NCBI RefSeq assembly: GCF_009761815.1
Contig: NZ_RWIN01000039.1
Span: 103,493-167,492, forward strand
Direction: 5' to 3'
DNA from: Pseudomonas sp. PB120
Lineage (GTDB): Bacteria > Pseudomonadota > Gammaproteobacteria > Pseudomonadales > Pseudomonadaceae
Length of the DNA: 64,000 nt
Shown in pieces: positions 21,237 to 32,150 of this stretch (positions are counted from its first letter, which is position 1; each line of letters starts with the position of its first letter). Position numbers and translations under genes: made by a program. A model generated the notes under the pieces. It saw only the letters and a list, made by a program, of their open reading frames with translations. It was not told the DNA's origin and did not search any database.

Positions 21237-23156
21237 ATGACCCTGCTCAAATTCAGCGATGTGTCCCTTGCTTTCGGCGCTATGCCGTTGTTGGACAAGG
21301 TGTCCTGGCAGATCGCCCGTGGTGAGCGGGTGTGCATCATCGGCCGCAACGGCACTGGCAAGTCCAGCATGATGAAGCTCGTCAAGGGCGACCAGAAGCC
21401 TGACGACGGCTCCGTTTGGCGTGCGCCCGGCCTCAAGATCGGCGAATTGCCGCAGGAATTGCCGGTAGCCGACGAGCGGACAGTGTTCGATGTGGTGGCT
21501 GAAGGCCTGGACGGTGTTGGCGAGCTGCTCGCGCAGTATCACCACCTGAGCCAGAACTGCGTTACCGAGGCCGATCTGGACAAACTGATGCACGTCCAGC
21601 ATGACCTCGAAGCCCGCGATGGCTGGCGTTTGCAAACCTTGGTCGACAGCACCTTGAGCCGCCTGCAGTTGCCGGCCGACAAGACCCTCGCCGAGTTGTC
21701 CGGCGGCTGGCGTCGTCGCGTCCTGCTGGCCCAGGCCCTGGTGTCCGAACCGGACCTGCTGCTGCTCGACGAACCGACCAACCACCTGGACATCGGTGCC
21801 ATCGCCTGGCTCGAAGAGGCGTTGAAAGATTTCCAGGGCGCCGTGCTGTTCATCACGCACGACCGTTCCTTCCTGCAAAACCTCGCGACCCGCATCCTGG
21901 AACTGGATCGCGGTGGCCTGATTGACTGGAACGGCGACTACGCCAGTTTCCTGGTGCACAAGGAAGCCTCCCTGGCCGCTGAAGAAACCGCCAACGCGCT
22001 CTTTGACAAAAAGCTGGCCCAGGAAGAAGTCTGGATCCGCCAGGGCATCAAGGCCCGCCGCACCCGTAACGAAGGCCGCGTCCGCGCCTTGAAAGCATTG
22101 CGCGTCGAGCGCAGCGAACGTCGCGAGCGCACCGGCAAGGCCAACATCCAGCTGGATACCGCCGACAAGTCCGGCAAGCAGGTGATGGTCCTCGAGAACG
22201 TGAGTTTCGCGCACCCGGGCGGCCCGTTCCTGATCAAGGATTTCTCGATGGTCCTGACGCGCGGCGACCGGATCGGTCTGCTTGGCGCCAACGGCACCGG
22301 CAAGACCACTTTGCTCAAGCTGATGCTCAGCGGCCTGCAACCCACCAGCGGCAAAGTGGAAGAAGGGACGCGCATCGACGTGGCCTACTTCGACCAGTTG
22401 CGCCATCAGCTGGACCTGGAAAAGACCGTGATCGACAACGTGGCCGAAGGGCGCGACTTCATCGACATCGATGGTCAGAGCCGTCACGTGTTGAGCTACC
22501 TTGGTGACTTCCTGTTCAGCCCGCAGCGTGCCCGCACCCCGGTGAAGGCGTTGTCCGGCGGCGAGCGTGCCCGTCTGTTGCTGGCAAAACTGTTCAGCAA
22601 GCCGGCCAACCTGCTGGTCCTCGACGAACCGACCAACGACCTCGACGTGGAAACACTCGAGTTGCTGGAAGAAGTCTTGCTGACCTTCAACGGCACCGTA
22701 CTGATGGTCAGCCACGACCGGGCATTCCTCGACAACGTGGTCACCAGCACCCTGGTCTTCGAAGGTGAAGGCAAAGTTCGCGAATACGTCGGTGGTTATC
22801 AGGACTGGCTGCGTCAGGGCGGCTCGCCGCGCCTGCTGGGCGTGACCGAGAGCAAATCCGGCAAAGCCGACCTGACGTCCGCCGTCGTGAAGGCTGAACC
22901 AGCGCCAGTCGCGGCGGCAGTTGAAGCGCCGGTGGCGAAGAAGAAGCTGAGCTACAAGCTGCAGCGTGAGCTGGAAATGTTGCCGGCTCAGATCGAAGCC
23001 ATTGAACAGCAGATTGCGGCGGTTGAAGCACAGATGGCGGATGCTGGCTTCTATCAGCGTCCTGCTGCCGAAACCGCTGCGGTGATCGCTCAGCTGGAGC
23101 AGTTGCAGGCTGAACACGACGTCATGGTCGAGCGTTGGGCCGAGCTGGATGCCTGA
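21237..23156 (+). CDS. uup: ABC-F ATPase Uup
   Basis: Soluble twin-ATPase of the ABC-F family, which acts on ribosomes; E. coli Uup mutants show increased precise transposon excision. The 639-residue protein has two nucleotide-binding domains (Walker A GRNGTGKS and GANGTGKT; signatures LSGGWRRR and LSGGERAR; Walker B LLLLDEPTNHLD and LLVLDEPTNDLD). Between them lies a basic interdomain linker (KARRTRNEGRVRALK). The C-terminal coiled coil of about 70 residues, typical of Uup, starts near KLSYKLQRELE. GGAG precedes the ATG at 21237. No membrane segments. Confidence 0.94.
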   Translation: MTLLKFSDVSLAFGAMPLLDKVSWQIARGERVCIIGRNGTGKSSMMKLVKGDQKPDDGSVWRAPGLKIGELPQELPVADERTVFDVVAEGLDGVGELLAQYHHLSQNCVTEADLDKLMHVQHDLEARDGWRLQTLVDSTLSRLQLPADKTLAELSGGWRRRVLLAQALVSEPDLLLLDEPTNHLDIGAIAWLEEALKDFQGAVLFITHDRSFLQNLATRILELDRGGLIDWNGDYASFLVHKEASLAAEETANALFDKKLAQEEVWIRQGIKARRTRNEGRVRALKALRVERSERRERTGKANIQLDTADKSGKQVMVLENVSFAHPGGPFLIKDFSMVLTRGDRIGLLGANGTGKTTLLKLMLSGLQPTSGKVEEGTRIDVAYFDQLRHQLDLEKTVIDNVAEGRDFIDIDGQSRHVLSYLGDFLFSPQRARTPVKALSGGERARLLLAKLFSKPANLLVLDEPTNDLDVETLELLEEVLLTFNGTVLMVSHDRAFLDNVVTSTLVFEGEGKVREYVGGYQDWLRQGGSPRLLGVTESKSGKADLTSAVVKAEPAPVAAAVEAPVAKKKLSYKLQRELEMLPAQIEAIEQQIAAVEAQMADAGFYQRPAAETAAVIAQLEQLQAEHDVMVERWAELDA

Positions 23157-23171
23157 TTGATCCTGCAATAA

Positions 23172-23207
23172 AAAAGCCCGGCGTTCAGTGATGAGCGCCG
23201 GGCTTTT
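23172..23207 (+). terminator. Intrinsic terminator of uup
   Basis: AAAAGCCCGGCG and CGCCGGGCTTTT form a 12-bp stem, 16 bp after the uup stop. Confidence 0.92.
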
Positions 23208-23244
23208 CGTATGTAATGCGATCTACTGGTTGCCGCAAACCCAA

Positions 23245-23334
23245 TGTGGGAGCGAGCCTGCTCGCGATAGCGATTTATCATTCAACATTGACGTCGGCTG
23301 ATACACCGCTTTCGCGAGCAGGCTCGCTCCTGCA
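23245..23334. repeat. REPIN
   Basis: Inverted REP pair between the convergent uup and usp genes. The left arm is the GTGGG variant and the right arm ends CTCCTGCA, so the two arms have diverged by a few bases. Confidence 0.86.
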
Positions 23335-23343
23335 TTTTTGTTG

Positions 23344-23781
23344 TCAGCTTTTGATCAGGCGCACCGCCAGCACATCGCAAGGCGCGCCGTGCAGCACATC
23401 ATTGGCGGTGGAACCCAGCAGTAGCGCCAGGCCGTGCCGCCCGTGACTGCCCACCACGATCATGTCGCAGCCTTGTTCCTTGGCCAGGTGGTGAATCTCC
23501 TGGCGCGGTTGGCCGTAGGTCAGGTGGCTGTATTCCTTGGAGAGCTCCGGGTATTTGACAATCAACCGGTCCAGGCGCTCTCGGGCTTGATCGAACTGCT
23601 GTTGCTGCAGTTGCGACAGGTCCATCGGCACGTCGCCGCCAAAGGCCATGGCCATCGGCTCGACAATGTGCACCAGGGACAGTTTTGCGCCGTTGCTCAC
23701 GGACAATTCGCGGGCGCGGTGGATAACAGGATCGCACTCTTCGGTTAGATCTACAGCGACCAGAATGTGGTTGTAGGGCAT
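23344..23781 (-). CDS. Universal stress protein, UspA family
   Basis: A 145-residue UspA-like protein: MPYNHILVAVDLTEE at the first strand and a C-terminal nucleotide-loop pattern (DMIVVGSHGRHGLALLLGSTANDVL) of the ATP-binding G-2x-G-9x-G-S/T type. This suggests an ATP-binding Usp. CAGGAGGAG lies just before the ATG at 23781; the in-frame extension upstream belongs to the neighbouring promoter region. Divergent from the small gene at 23886. Cellular role cannot be specified from the sequence. Confidence 0.92.
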   Translation of the reverse strand: MPYNHILVAVDLTEECDPVIHRARELSVSNGAKLSLVHIVEPMAMAFGGDVPMDLSQLQQQQFDQARERLDRLIVKYPELSKEYSHLTYGQPRQEIHHLAKEQGCDMIVVGSHGRHGLALLLGSTANDVLHGAPCDVLAVRLIKS

Positions 23782-23885
23782 GAGGTGCTCCTCCTGAGGA
23801 TTGCAATATTGGTAAGTATGGCTGGTTTCAAGCGTATTGGTTTCAAAGTGACCCAATGCGCCCTTCAAGAATCGGGAGTACAGAT

Positions 23886-24323
23886 ATGACGGTCTGGATA
23901 GTGGTGTCAATCCTGCTGGTGGTACTGAGTCCACTGGCGTGGTTGCGACCGTCCCGCCACCAGAGCGGCCGGATGGCCCTGCGCATGGAGGCGCGACGCA
24001 TCGGATTGGCCATGCAACTGGCGCCTCAGGAGTGGCCTCACTGGCTGAGCCAGGAGCCGCCAAGCCCTTGTGCGCAGTACCATCGACCGCGTCGCGGCAA
24101 TCAGCCGGCGTGCTGGTGCTATTGGCAAAAGGCTCCGGGTGTCTGGGTCAATCAGTGGCAGGAAATCTGCGACGATCCGGCCTTGCTGATTCATTTCGAA
24201 AAGTTGCCAGACAACGTCTACAAGATCGAAGCCGACAAGCAAATGATCACGTTGTATTGGGGCGAGAAGGGCGAGGCGACTGTTTTGCAACACATCGATG
24301 CCACCCTCAAGGCGCTCGCCTGA
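23886..24323 (+). CDS. Hypothetical single-pass membrane protein, 145 residues
   Basis: Starts with one membrane helix (MTVWIVVSILLVVLSPLAWL), followed by a cytoplasmic or periplasmic domain rich in Trp, Cys and Pro (EWPHWLSQEPPSPCAQYH, ACWCYWQKAPGVWVNQW) and an acidic C-terminal part. GGGAG precedes the ATG. I do not recognise a characterised family. Its position, divergent to a usp gene and upstream of fadBA, matches a hypothetical gene I recall at the same place in P. aeruginosa, so it is probably conserved in the genus. Confidence 0.78.
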   Translation: MTVWIVVSILLVVLSPLAWLRPSRHQSGRMALRMEARRIGLAMQLAPQEWPHWLSQEPPSPCAQYHRPRRGNQPACWCYWQKAPGVWVNQWQEICDDPALLIHFEKLPDNVYKIEADKQMITLYWGEKGEATVLQHIDATLKALA

Positions 24324-24335
24324 CCCGGATCCCTG

Positions 24336-24433
24336 AAGGAGCGAGCCTGCTCGCGAAGAACGTCCATGCAACGCGTTGATCCGGACAGCCCGCCTTATCG
24401 TTGACGACCATCGCGAGCAAGCTCGCTCCTACG
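24336..24433. repeat. REPIN
   Basis: Inverted REP pair with arms GAAGGAGCGAGCCTGCTCGC and CGCGAGCAAGCTCGCTCCTA. The inner core TTATCGTTGACGACC is a one-base variant of the core seen in other copies. Confidence 0.88.
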
Positions 24434-24444
24434 GGGCAGGCAAT

Positions 24445-24720
24445 AAAAAGCCCGACATTCATCATCGGGCTGGAGTTGGCCAGGCAGGCCGGTAATTCTC
24501 AGTGAGCTGATCTTACGCCCGGCATTCGCCAAAGCGTTGATGTTTTTCTCCCATGTCCCGCCAGCGTAGCCTGTTAAACACAGGCTGCAGCGAATTAGGG
24601 CGACTTTTCTAACTATTGATTCTATGAATGGCCTCACATGCATCTGCGTGTTGCCGGGCTTCGCGGTACGGAAATGACCGGAAAGTCGCATCTTGTCCCG
24701 TGTTTAGGGCGATTGACAAT
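24445..24720 (-). ncRNA. Candidate small RNA with intrinsic terminator (speculative)
   Basis: On the minus strand AGCCCGA and TCGGGCT form a stem followed by TTTTTATT. This is a standard intrinsic terminator facing away from fadB, with no protein gene that it could serve. Upstream of it lies a perfect stem-loop (AGCCTGT, 5-nt loop, ACAGGCT, 24568-24586). This combination is what an independently transcribed sRNA would show. The 5' end is unknown and the interval given is an outer limit. Confidence 0.3.
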
Positions 24721-24754
24721 TGTCGGGAATTCCGTGAAGGTGACGTACCCAAAT

Positions 24755-24781
24755 CAAACGGGCGTATGAATTGAGCGTTTG
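24755..24781. promoter_or_regulatory. Double PsrA-type operator in front of fadBA
   Basis: Two 14-bp elements share one base: CAAAC-GGGC-GTATG (24755-24768) and GAATT-GAGC-GTTTG (24768-24781). The family consensus for PsrA is (C/G)AAAC-N2-4-GTTT(G/C). The outer half-sites are perfect and the inner ones degenerate. Spacing is identical to the double site in front of psrA. PsrA is known to repress fadBA in P. aeruginosa, with long-chain fatty acids as inducer. Confidence 0.65.
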
Positions 24782-24929
24782 TATTTCAGACCGCTCCTAC
24801 AGAATCCCGACTATCGCGTTGGAGGGTGTACCGGGTGGATTGGCGTAGCATCGACGTTTAACGTCCTGCCAAGCCGGTCGCCTGCGTCCGACGTGTACTG
24901 TTCAGCTTCCATATCGTGGAGATCAGTTG

Positions 24930-27077
24930 ATGATTTACGAAGGTAAAGCCATCACGGTTACGGCTCTTGAAAGTGGCATCGTCGAACTGAAGTTCGACCT
25001 CAAGGGTGAGTCCGTCAACAAGTTCAACCGTCTAACCCTGAACGAACTGCGTCAGGCCGTAGACACTATCAAGGCAGATGCTTCGATCAAGGGCGTGATC
25101 GTCAGCAGTGGCAAGGACGTCTTCATCGTCGGCGCCGACATCACCGAATTTGTCGAGAACTTCAAGCTGCCTGATGCGGAGCTTGTTGCAGGCAACCTCG
25201 AAGCCAACAAGATTTTCAGCGATTTCGAAGACCTCAACGTCCCGACTGTCGCCGCAATCAACGGCATCGCATTGGGTGGCGGTCTGGAAATGTGCCTGGC
25301 GGCGGACTACCGCGTCATGTCGACCAAGGCCAAGATCGGTCTGCCAGAAGTCAAGCTGGGCATCTACCCGGGCTTCGGCGGCACTGTTCGCCTGCCGCGC
25401 CTGATCGGTGCCGACAACGCCATCGAGTGGATTGCCGCCGGTAAGGAAAACCGTCCGGAAGACGCGCTGAAAGTCGGCGCCGTCGATGCTGTGGTTGCCC
25501 CTGAGAAACTGCAGGAAGCCGCTCTGGAACTGATCAAACGCGCCATTTCCGGCGAGTTTGACTACAAGGCCAAGCGCCAGCCGAAGCTGGAAAAGCTCAA
25601 GCTGAACGCCATCGAACAAATGATGGCTTTCGAAACCGCCAAAGGTTTCGTCGCCGGTCAGGCTGGCCCGAACTACCCGGCGCCGGTTGAAGCGATCAAG
25701 ACCATCCAGAAGGCTGCGAACTTCGGTCGCGACAAAGCGCTGGAAGTCGAAGCTGCCGGTTTCGTCAAACTGGCCAAGACTTCTGCCGCGCAGAGCTTGA
25801 TCGGTCTGTTCCTGAACGACCAGGAACTGAAGAAAAAGGCCAAGGCTTACGACGAAATCGCCAAGGACGTGAAGCAGGCTGCCGTATTGGGCGCTGGCAT
25901 CATGGGTGGCGGTATCGCTTATCAGTCGGCTTCCAAAGGCACGCCGATCCTGATGAAAGACATCAACGAGCACGGCATCGAGCAAGGTCTGGCTGAAGCC
26001 GCCAAGCTGCTGGTGAGCCGCGTTGATAAAGGTCGCATGACCGCTGCGAAAATGGCTGAAGTGCTCAACGGCATACGTCCGACCCTGTCCTACGGTGATT
26101 TCGGTCACGTTGACCTGGTCGTCGAAGCCGTCGTCGAGAACCCGAAGGTCAAGCAAGCCGTTCTGGCCGAAGTCGAAGACAAGGTCAAAGAGGACACCAT
26201 CCTCGCGTCCAACACCTCGACCATTTCCATCACCTTGCTGGCCAAAGCCCTCAAGCGTCCGGAAAACTTCGTCGGCATGCACTTCTTCAACCCGGTGCAC
26301 ATGATGCCGCTGGTTGAAGTGATTCGTGGCGAGAAATCCAGCGAGCTGGCGGTTGCCACCACCGTTGCCTACGCCAAGAAAATGGGCAAGAACCCGATTG
26401 TCGTCAATGACTGCCCGGGCTTCCTGGTCAACCGCGTACTGTTCCCGTACTTCGGCGGTTTCGCCAAGCTGGTCAGCGCCGGTGTGGACTTCGTCCGTAT
26501 CGACAAGATCATGGAAAAATTCGGCTGGCCGATGGGCCCGGCGTACCTGATGGACGTGGTCGGCATCGACACCGGTCACCACGGTCGTGACGTAATGGCT
26601 GAAGGCTTCCCTGACCGCATGAAAGACGACCGTCGTTCGGCTGTCGACGTGCTCTACGAAGCCAAGCGCCTGGGCCAGAAAAATGGCAAGGGCTTCTACG
26701 CCTACGAGACCGACAAGCGCGGCAAGCAGAAGAAAGTCGCCGATCCGTCGGTGCTGGAAGTGCTCAAGCCGATCGTTTACGAGCAGCGCGAAGTCACAGA
26801 CGAAGACATCATCAACTGGATGATGGTCCCGCTGTGCCTGGAAACCGTGCGTTGCCTGGAAGACGGCATCGTCGAAACTGCTGCCGAAGCCGACATGGGT
26901 CTGGTCTACGGTATTGGTTTCCCTCCATTCCGTGGCGGTGCGCTGCGTTACATCGATTCGATCGGTGTGGCAGAGTTCGTTGCACTGGCTGATCAGTACG
27001 CTGATTTGGGCGCGCTGTACCACCCGACCGCGAAGCTGCGCGAAATGGCCAAAAACGGTCAGAGCTTCTTCGGTTAA
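24930..27077 (+). CDS. fadB: Fatty acid oxidation complex alpha subunit FadB
   Basis: Multifunctional beta-oxidation enzyme (enoyl-CoA hydratase, L-3-hydroxyacyl-CoA dehydrogenase, isomerase and epimerase) that forms an alpha2-beta2 complex with FadA. The 715-residue protein has an N-terminal crotonase domain with both catalytic glutamates (Glu120 in [11 protein letters not shown], Glu140 in [15 protein letters not shown]). The NAD-binding motif [14 protein letters not shown] lies near residue 320, and the dehydrogenase motif [17 protein letters not shown] follows. The ATG at 24930 has GGAGAT upstream. fadA follows after 33 bp. A double PsrA-type site lies about 150 bp upstream. Confidence 0.97.
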   Translation: MIYEGKAITVTALESGIVELKFDLKGESVNKFNRLTLNELRQAVDTIKADASIKGVIVSSGKDVFIVGADITEFVENFKLPDAELVAGNLEANKIFSDFEDLNVPTVAAINGIALGGGLEMCLAADYRVMSTKAKIGLPEVKLGIYPGFGGTVRLPRLIGADNAIEWIAAGKENRPEDALKVGAVDAVVAPEKLQEAALELIKRAISGEFDYKAKRQPKLEKLKLNAIEQMMAFETAKGFVAGQAGPNYPAPVEAIKTIQKAANFGRDKALEVEAAGFVKLAKTSAAQSLIGLFLNDQELKKKAKAYDEIAKDVKQAAVLGAGIMGGGIAYQSASKGTPILMKDINEHGIEQGLAEAAKLLVSRVDKGRMTAAKMAEVLNGIRPTLSYGDFGHVDLVVEAVVENPKVKQAVLAEVEDKVKEDTILASNTSTISITLLAKALKRPENFVGMHFFNPVHMMPLVEVIRGEKSSELAVATTVAYAKKMGKNPIVVNDCPGFLVNRVLFPYFGGFAKLVSAGVDFVRIDKIMEKFGWPMGPAYLMDVVGIDTGHHGRDVMAEGFPDRMKDDRRSAVDVLYEAKRLGQKNGKGFYAYETDKRGKQKKVADPSVLEVLKPIVYEQREVTDEDIINWMMVPLCLETVRCLEDGIVETAAEADMGLVYGIGFPPFRGGALRYIDSIGVAEFVALADQYADLGALYHPTAKLREMAKNGQSFFG

Positions 27078-27104
27078 GCGTCCAAACGACTAGAGCGAGA
27101 GTGA

Positions 27105-28286
<1,182 letters not shown>

Positions 28287-28304
28287 GCGTTCCGTTGACG
28301 GAAG

Positions 28305-28328
28305 CCGGGGCCAAGTGCCCCGGTTTTT
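28305..28328 (+). terminator. Intrinsic terminator of fadBA
   Basis: CCGGGGC and GCCCCGG pair around CAAGT, then TTTTTGTTTTT, 19 bp after the fadA stop. Confidence 0.93.
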
Positions 28329-28385
28329 GTTTTTCTGAATTTATTTTTGTTTTTATTTTGAAAAGATTTGAGTGAGGGCCAAAGC

Positions 28386-28622
28386 ATGCCGATACAACCT
28401 GGGCTCTACCAACATTACAAAGGTCCGCAGTACCGTGTATTCAGTATTGCGCGGCATTCGGAAACCGAAGAAGAAGTCGTCTTCTACCAAGCCCTGTATG
28501 GCGATTACGGCTTTTGGGTGCGCCCCTTGAGCATGTTCCTGGAGTCGGTCGAGGTTGACGGCGAACAGGTACCGCGCTTTGCTTTGGTGCAAGCCGAACC
28601 GAGCCTTTTTACCCAGCCATAA
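28386..28622 (+). CDS. DUF1653 family protein, 78 residues
   Basis: Small protein matching the DUF1653 pattern throughout: GLYQHYKGPQYRVFSIARHS, then VVFYQALYGDYGFWVRPLSMF. The fold is probably a compact beta-barrel-like domain; the function of the family is unknown. GAGGG lies before the ATG at 28386. It lies between fadA and topA, in the order I recall for P. aeruginosa. Confidence 0.88.
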   Translation: MPIQPGLYQHYKGPQYRVFSIARHSETEEEVVFYQALYGDYGFWVRPLSMFLESVEVDGEQVPRFALVQAEPSLFTQP

Positions 28623-28736
28623 GCTGAGTGCGCGCAAAACCCTGCGCTTGACCTCACCTTGTAGCCACTATATATAGCGGTGCCGCGTCAGGCGCCAACC
28701 GCCTTTCACTTCTAGAATTCAGGAATTTTCTGATCC

Positions 28737-31364
28737 ATGGGCAAATCGCTGGTCATTGTGGAATCCCCGGCTAAGGCCAAGACCATCAACAAGTATCTGG
28801 GCAACCAATACGTGGTGAAGTCGAGTATCGGCCATATCCGAGACCTGCCCACCAGCGGTTCGGCTAGCGCCAGCAAAGAGCCAGCCGCTAAGCGCGGCAA
28901 GGCCGCCGCGGGTGAAGGTCCGGTGCTCACGCCGAAAGAGAAAGCGCGCAAGCAGCTCGTCTCGCGCATGGGTGTCGATCCCGAGCATGGCTGGAAAGCC
29001 AAGTACGAGATCCTTCCGGGCAAGGAAAAAGTCATCGAAGAGCTGCGCCGGCTCGCCAAAGATGCTGACACCATCTATCTCGCAACCGACTTGGATCGCG
29101 AGGGGGAAGCCATTGCCTGGCACCTGCGCGAAGCCATCGGTGGTGACGACAGCCGCTACAAGCGCGTGGTGTTCAACGAAATCACCAAGAAGGCGATTCA
29201 GGAAGCCTTCTCCAAACCAGGCGAGCTGGACATCGACCGTGTCAACGCCCAGCAGGCGCGTCGTTTCCTCGACCGCGTGGTGGGTTACATGGTTTCGCCG
29301 CTGCTGTGGGCCAAGATCGCCCGTGGCCTGTCCGCCGGTCGCGTGCAATCGGTTGCCGTGAAGCTGGTGGTTGAGCGTGAGCGTGAAATTCGCGCGTTCA
29401 TCCCTGAAGAGTACTGGGAAGTCCACGCTGACCTCGGTACCGCCAAGGGCGCCACCGTGCGCTTCGACGTGGCCCGCGAGAAAGGCGAAGCCTTCAAGCC
29501 GCTCAACGAAGCCCAGGCCATGGCCGCGCTGGAAAAGCTCAAGGCTTCCAGCTACAGCATCGTCAAGCGCGAAGACAAGCCGACCAGCAGCAAGCCGTCC
29601 GCTCCGTTCATCACGTCCACCCTGCAGCAGGCCGCGAGTAACCGCCTGGGCTTCGGCGTGAAGAAAACCATGATGATGGCCCAGCGCTTGTATGAGGCGG
29701 GCTACATCACGTATATGCGTACCGACTCCACCAACCTCTCGGTTGATGCGGTGGCCATGGCGCGTACTTATATTGAAAGCGAGTTCGGTAAGAAGTACCT
29801 GCCGGAAACCCCGAACGTCTACAGCAGCAAGGAAGGCGCACAAGAGGCTCACGAAGCGATTCGTCCATCTGACGCCAACACCGAGCCAAGCAAGCTGTCG
29901 GGCATGGAGCGTGATGCAGAGCGCCTCTACGAGCTGATCTGGCGCCAGTTCCTGGCTTGCCAGATGCTGCCGGCCCAATACCTGTCGACCACTGTCACCG
30001 TCGGTGCCGGCGACTTCGAATTGCGCGCCAAGGGCCGCATCCTGAAGTTCGACGGTTACACCCGCGTGATGCCGCAAATCGCCAAGCCGGGCGACGACGA
30101 CGTGCTGCCAGACATGGCCCAGGGCGACGCGATGAAGCTGATCAAGCTTGATCCGACCCAGCACTTCACCAAGCCGCCGGCGCGTTACTCGGAAGCGAGC
30201 CTGGTTAAAGAAATGGAAAAACGCGGCATCGGTCGTCCTTCGACCTACGCGGCGATTATTTCGACCATCCAGGACCGTGGCTATGTGGCGCTGCACAACC
30301 GTCGTTTCTATTCGGAAAAGATGGGTGACATCGTCACCGAGCGTCTGTCCGAGAGTTTCTCCAATCTCATGGACTATGGCTTTACCGCCGGCATGGAAGA
30401 GAACCTCGATGATGTGGCCCAGGGCGAACGCGACTGGAAAAACGTGCTGGACGAGTTCTACGGCGACTTCAAGAAGAAGCTCGAAGTAGCCGAAAGCGCG
30501 GAAAACGGCATGCGTGCCAACCAGCCGGTGATGACCGACATTCCGTGCCTGACCTGTGGCCGTCCGATGCAGATCCGCACCGCATCGACCGGCGTGTTCC
30601 TCGGTTGCTCGGGTTACAGCCTGCCGCCGAAAGAGCGCTGCAAGGCCACCGTCAACCTGGTGCCGGGCGATGAAATCGCGGCGGACGACGAAGGTGAGTC
30701 GGAGTCGCTGGTGTTGCGTGGCAAGCATCGCTGCCCGATTTGCAGCACGGCGATGGACGCTTACCTGCTCGACGAGAAACGCAAGTTGCACATCTGCGGC
30801 AACAACCCGGATTGCGACGGCTACGAAATCGAAGAGGGCACTTACCGCATCAAGGGTTACGAAGGTCCGAGCCTGGAATGCGACAAGTGTGGCAGCGAGA
30901 TGCAGCTCAAGACCGGCCGTTTCGGCAAGTTCTTCGGCTGCACCAACGCGACCTGCAAGAACACCCGCAAGCTGCTGAAAAGCGGTGATGCGGCGCCGCC
31001 GAAGATGGATCCGGTGAAGATGCCTGAGCTGAAATGCGAAAAGGTCAACGACACCTACATCCTGCGCGACGGTGCGTCCGGTCTGTTCCTGGCGGCCAGC
31101 CAGTTCCCGAAAAACCGCGAGACGCGCGCTCCGCTGGTGATGGAAATCATCCCGCACAAGGACGAGATCGATCCGAAATATCACTTCCTCTGCGAAGCGC
31201 CGAAGAAGGACCCGGACGGTCTCCCTGCCGTGATTCGTTACAGTCGCAAGACCAAGGAGCAATACGTTCAAACAGAAGTCGACGGTAAGCCGACTGGCTG
31301 GAAGGCGTATTACGACGGCGGCAAGTGGACTGTTGAAGACAAACGGCCGGCCGCGAAAGCGTAA
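28737..31364 (+). CDS. topA: DNA topoisomerase I (type IA)
   Basis: Relaxes negative supercoils by a transient 5'-phosphotyrosine break. The 875-residue protein opens with the TOPRIM motif [22 protein letters not shown] and has the acidic metal site [15 protein letters not shown]. The catalytic Tyr326 is in [12 protein letters not shown]. Three C4 zinc-finger repeats lie in the C-terminal third (for example [21 protein letters not shown]). A lysine- and alanine-rich insertion (about 42-70) in the TOPRIM domain is typical of pseudomonads. An AGGAA lies 11 nt upstream of the ATG. Confidence 0.97.
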   Translation: MGKSLVIVESPAKAKTINKYLGNQYVVKSSIGHIRDLPTSGSASASKEPAAKRGKAAAGEGPVLTPKEKARKQLVSRMGVDPEHGWKAKYEILPGKEKVIEELRRLAKDADTIYLATDLDREGEAIAWHLREAIGGDDSRYKRVVFNEITKKAIQEAFSKPGELDIDRVNAQQARRFLDRVVGYMVSPLLWAKIARGLSAGRVQSVAVKLVVEREREIRAFIPEEYWEVHADLGTAKGATVRFDVAREKGEAFKPLNEAQAMAALEKLKASSYSIVKREDKPTSSKPSAPFITSTLQQAASNRLGFGVKKTMMMAQRLYEAGYITYMRTDSTNLSVDAVAMARTYIESEFGKKYLPETPNVYSSKEGAQEAHEAIRPSDANTEPSKLSGMERDAERLYELIWRQFLACQMLPAQYLSTTVTVGAGDFELRAKGRILKFDGYTRVMPQIAKPGDDDVLPDMAQGDAMKLIKLDPTQHFTKPPARYSEASLVKEMEKRGIGRPSTYAAIISTIQDRGYVALHNRRFYSEKMGDIVTERLSESFSNLMDYGFTAGMEENLDDVAQGERDWKNVLDEFYGDFKKKLEVAESAENGMRANQPVMTDIPCLTCGRPMQIRTASTGVFLGCSGYSLPPKERCKATVNLVPGDEIAADDEGESESLVLRGKHRCPICSTAMDAYLLDEKRKLHICGNNPDCDGYEIEEGTYRIKGYEGPSLECDKCGSEMQLKTGRFGKFFGCTNATCKNTRKLLKSGDAAPPKMDPVKMPELKCEKVNDTYILRDGASGLFLAASQFPKNRETRAPLVMEIIPHKDEIDPKYHFLCEAPKKDPDGLPAVIRYSRKTKEQYVQTEVDGKPTGWKAYYDGGKWTVEDKRPAAKA

Positions 31365-31377
31365 AATCGCAAGACCT

Positions 31378-31477
31378 TGTAGGAGCGAGCTCGCTCGCGA
31401 TGAATTTGAGAGCGGCGCGGGAATGCTGATGGCCCGCGTCATCGTTGACGACCATCGCGAGCGAGCTCGCTCCTACA
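31378..31477. repeat. REPIN (GAGCTCGCTC variant)
   Basis: Inverted REP pair whose arms read TGTAGGAGCGAGCTCGCTCG instead of CTTGCTCG. The arms are thus more perfectly palindromic than other copies. Inner core ATCGTTGACGACC is conserved. It lies between topA and the next gene. Confidence 0.9.
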
Positions 31478-31519
31478 TAGCCTGCGTGAAGCAATTATTT
31501 CGTTGCGGAGGCTGCCGTC

Positions 31520-32044
31520 ATGGCCCACGAACTCTATACCCGTACCAACCAGAAGATTTATTTCGCCGGCCTGTCGCTGGAAGCGCTCGCCAAAGCCGAA
31601 GAGGGGCGGGCGATGAATTCGCTGGCGCTTATTCAGGCCGGGCGCGAATCAGCATTGTTCCACCTGTACGGAGCGCTGTTGGGGCTGTGCCATGAAATTG
31701 CAGGCTTCTATCGCTTGCCTCAGGCCAATGCGCCTCGGGCGGAGTTGTTGCTGACTCGCGAAATGCTGGAAACCATCGCCATTCCTGAAATGGCCGAGAT
31801 GGTCGAGTTGGCGCACAACCCGGAAACCTGGCTGGCCAAGCTGTTGGCGGCTCACGCGGCGCTGTTCCAGCCGCCTCGTGCCCCACACAAGCCCAAGGGC
31901 GACGTGACGCAGCCGCTGATTCTGGCCGTTAACCTGGATGAGGAGGACGCGTCGGAAGAGTTGAGCCGGGAAGAGCTGGAGAGCTGGCGTCAGAACCTGA
32001 AAGGGCTGGCTATCCGGTTTCGCGAAGGTTTGAACGAGTGCTGA
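31520..32044 (+). CDS. Conserved hypothetical protein, DUF6586-like, 174 residues
   Basis: An Ala/Leu/Glu-rich, probably all-helical cytoplasmic protein beginning MAHELYTRTNQKIYFAGLSL and ending in an acidic segment (NLDEEDASEELSREELESW) and a helix. GGAGG precedes the ATG. It lies between topA and a 77-residue gene upstream of convergent sulA, in the order I remember from P. aeruginosa. No enzyme motif is visible and the function is unknown; the DUF label is from memory. Confidence 0.8.
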   Translation: MAHELYTRTNQKIYFAGLSLEALAKAEEGRAMNSLALIQAGRESALFHLYGALLGLCHEIAGFYRLPQANAPRAELLLTREMLETIAIPEMAEMVELAHNPETWLAKLLAAHAALFQPPRAPHKPKGDVTQPLILAVNLDEEDASEELSREELESWRQNLKGLAIRFREGLNEC

Positions 32045-32150
32045 TGAGGGCAGATCCAGCGGTGCGATTAAACGTGCTGCTGGTCAAGATCATGAGCGAA
32101 GCCTGCTCGATGCCTATATAATCCCCGCCTTTCGTGGAGAACAGACCTTT

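Larger units (their letters stand above)
24434..24929. other. Long intergenic region upstream of fadBA
   Basis: About 500 bp with no convincing protein gene. It holds a minus-strand terminator-like hairpin (24445-24471), a 7-bp stem-loop (24568-24586), a 10-bp palindrome GACAATTGTC (24715-24724) and the double PsrA-type operator (24755-24781). The only minus-strand frame of note reads on into the REPIN and gives the RSELARD peptide typical of translated REPs, so I do not call it. Confidence 0.6.

Noticed and set aside
24395..24691. 98-codon minus-strand frame upstream of fadB
   Set aside because: Its C-terminus is a translated REP (RSELARD), and it crosses a good intrinsic terminator, so it is unlikely to be translated.
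25032..27023. 663-codon open frame opposite fadB
   Set aside because: Mirror frame of fadB with no recognisable domain. The same applies to the long frames opposite uup (21201-23168) and both ccoN genes.
28719..31442. 907-codon open frame opposite topA
   Set aside because: Antisense shadow of topA; the composition and lack of a start signal are typical of such mirrors, and its 5' end runs through a REPIN.
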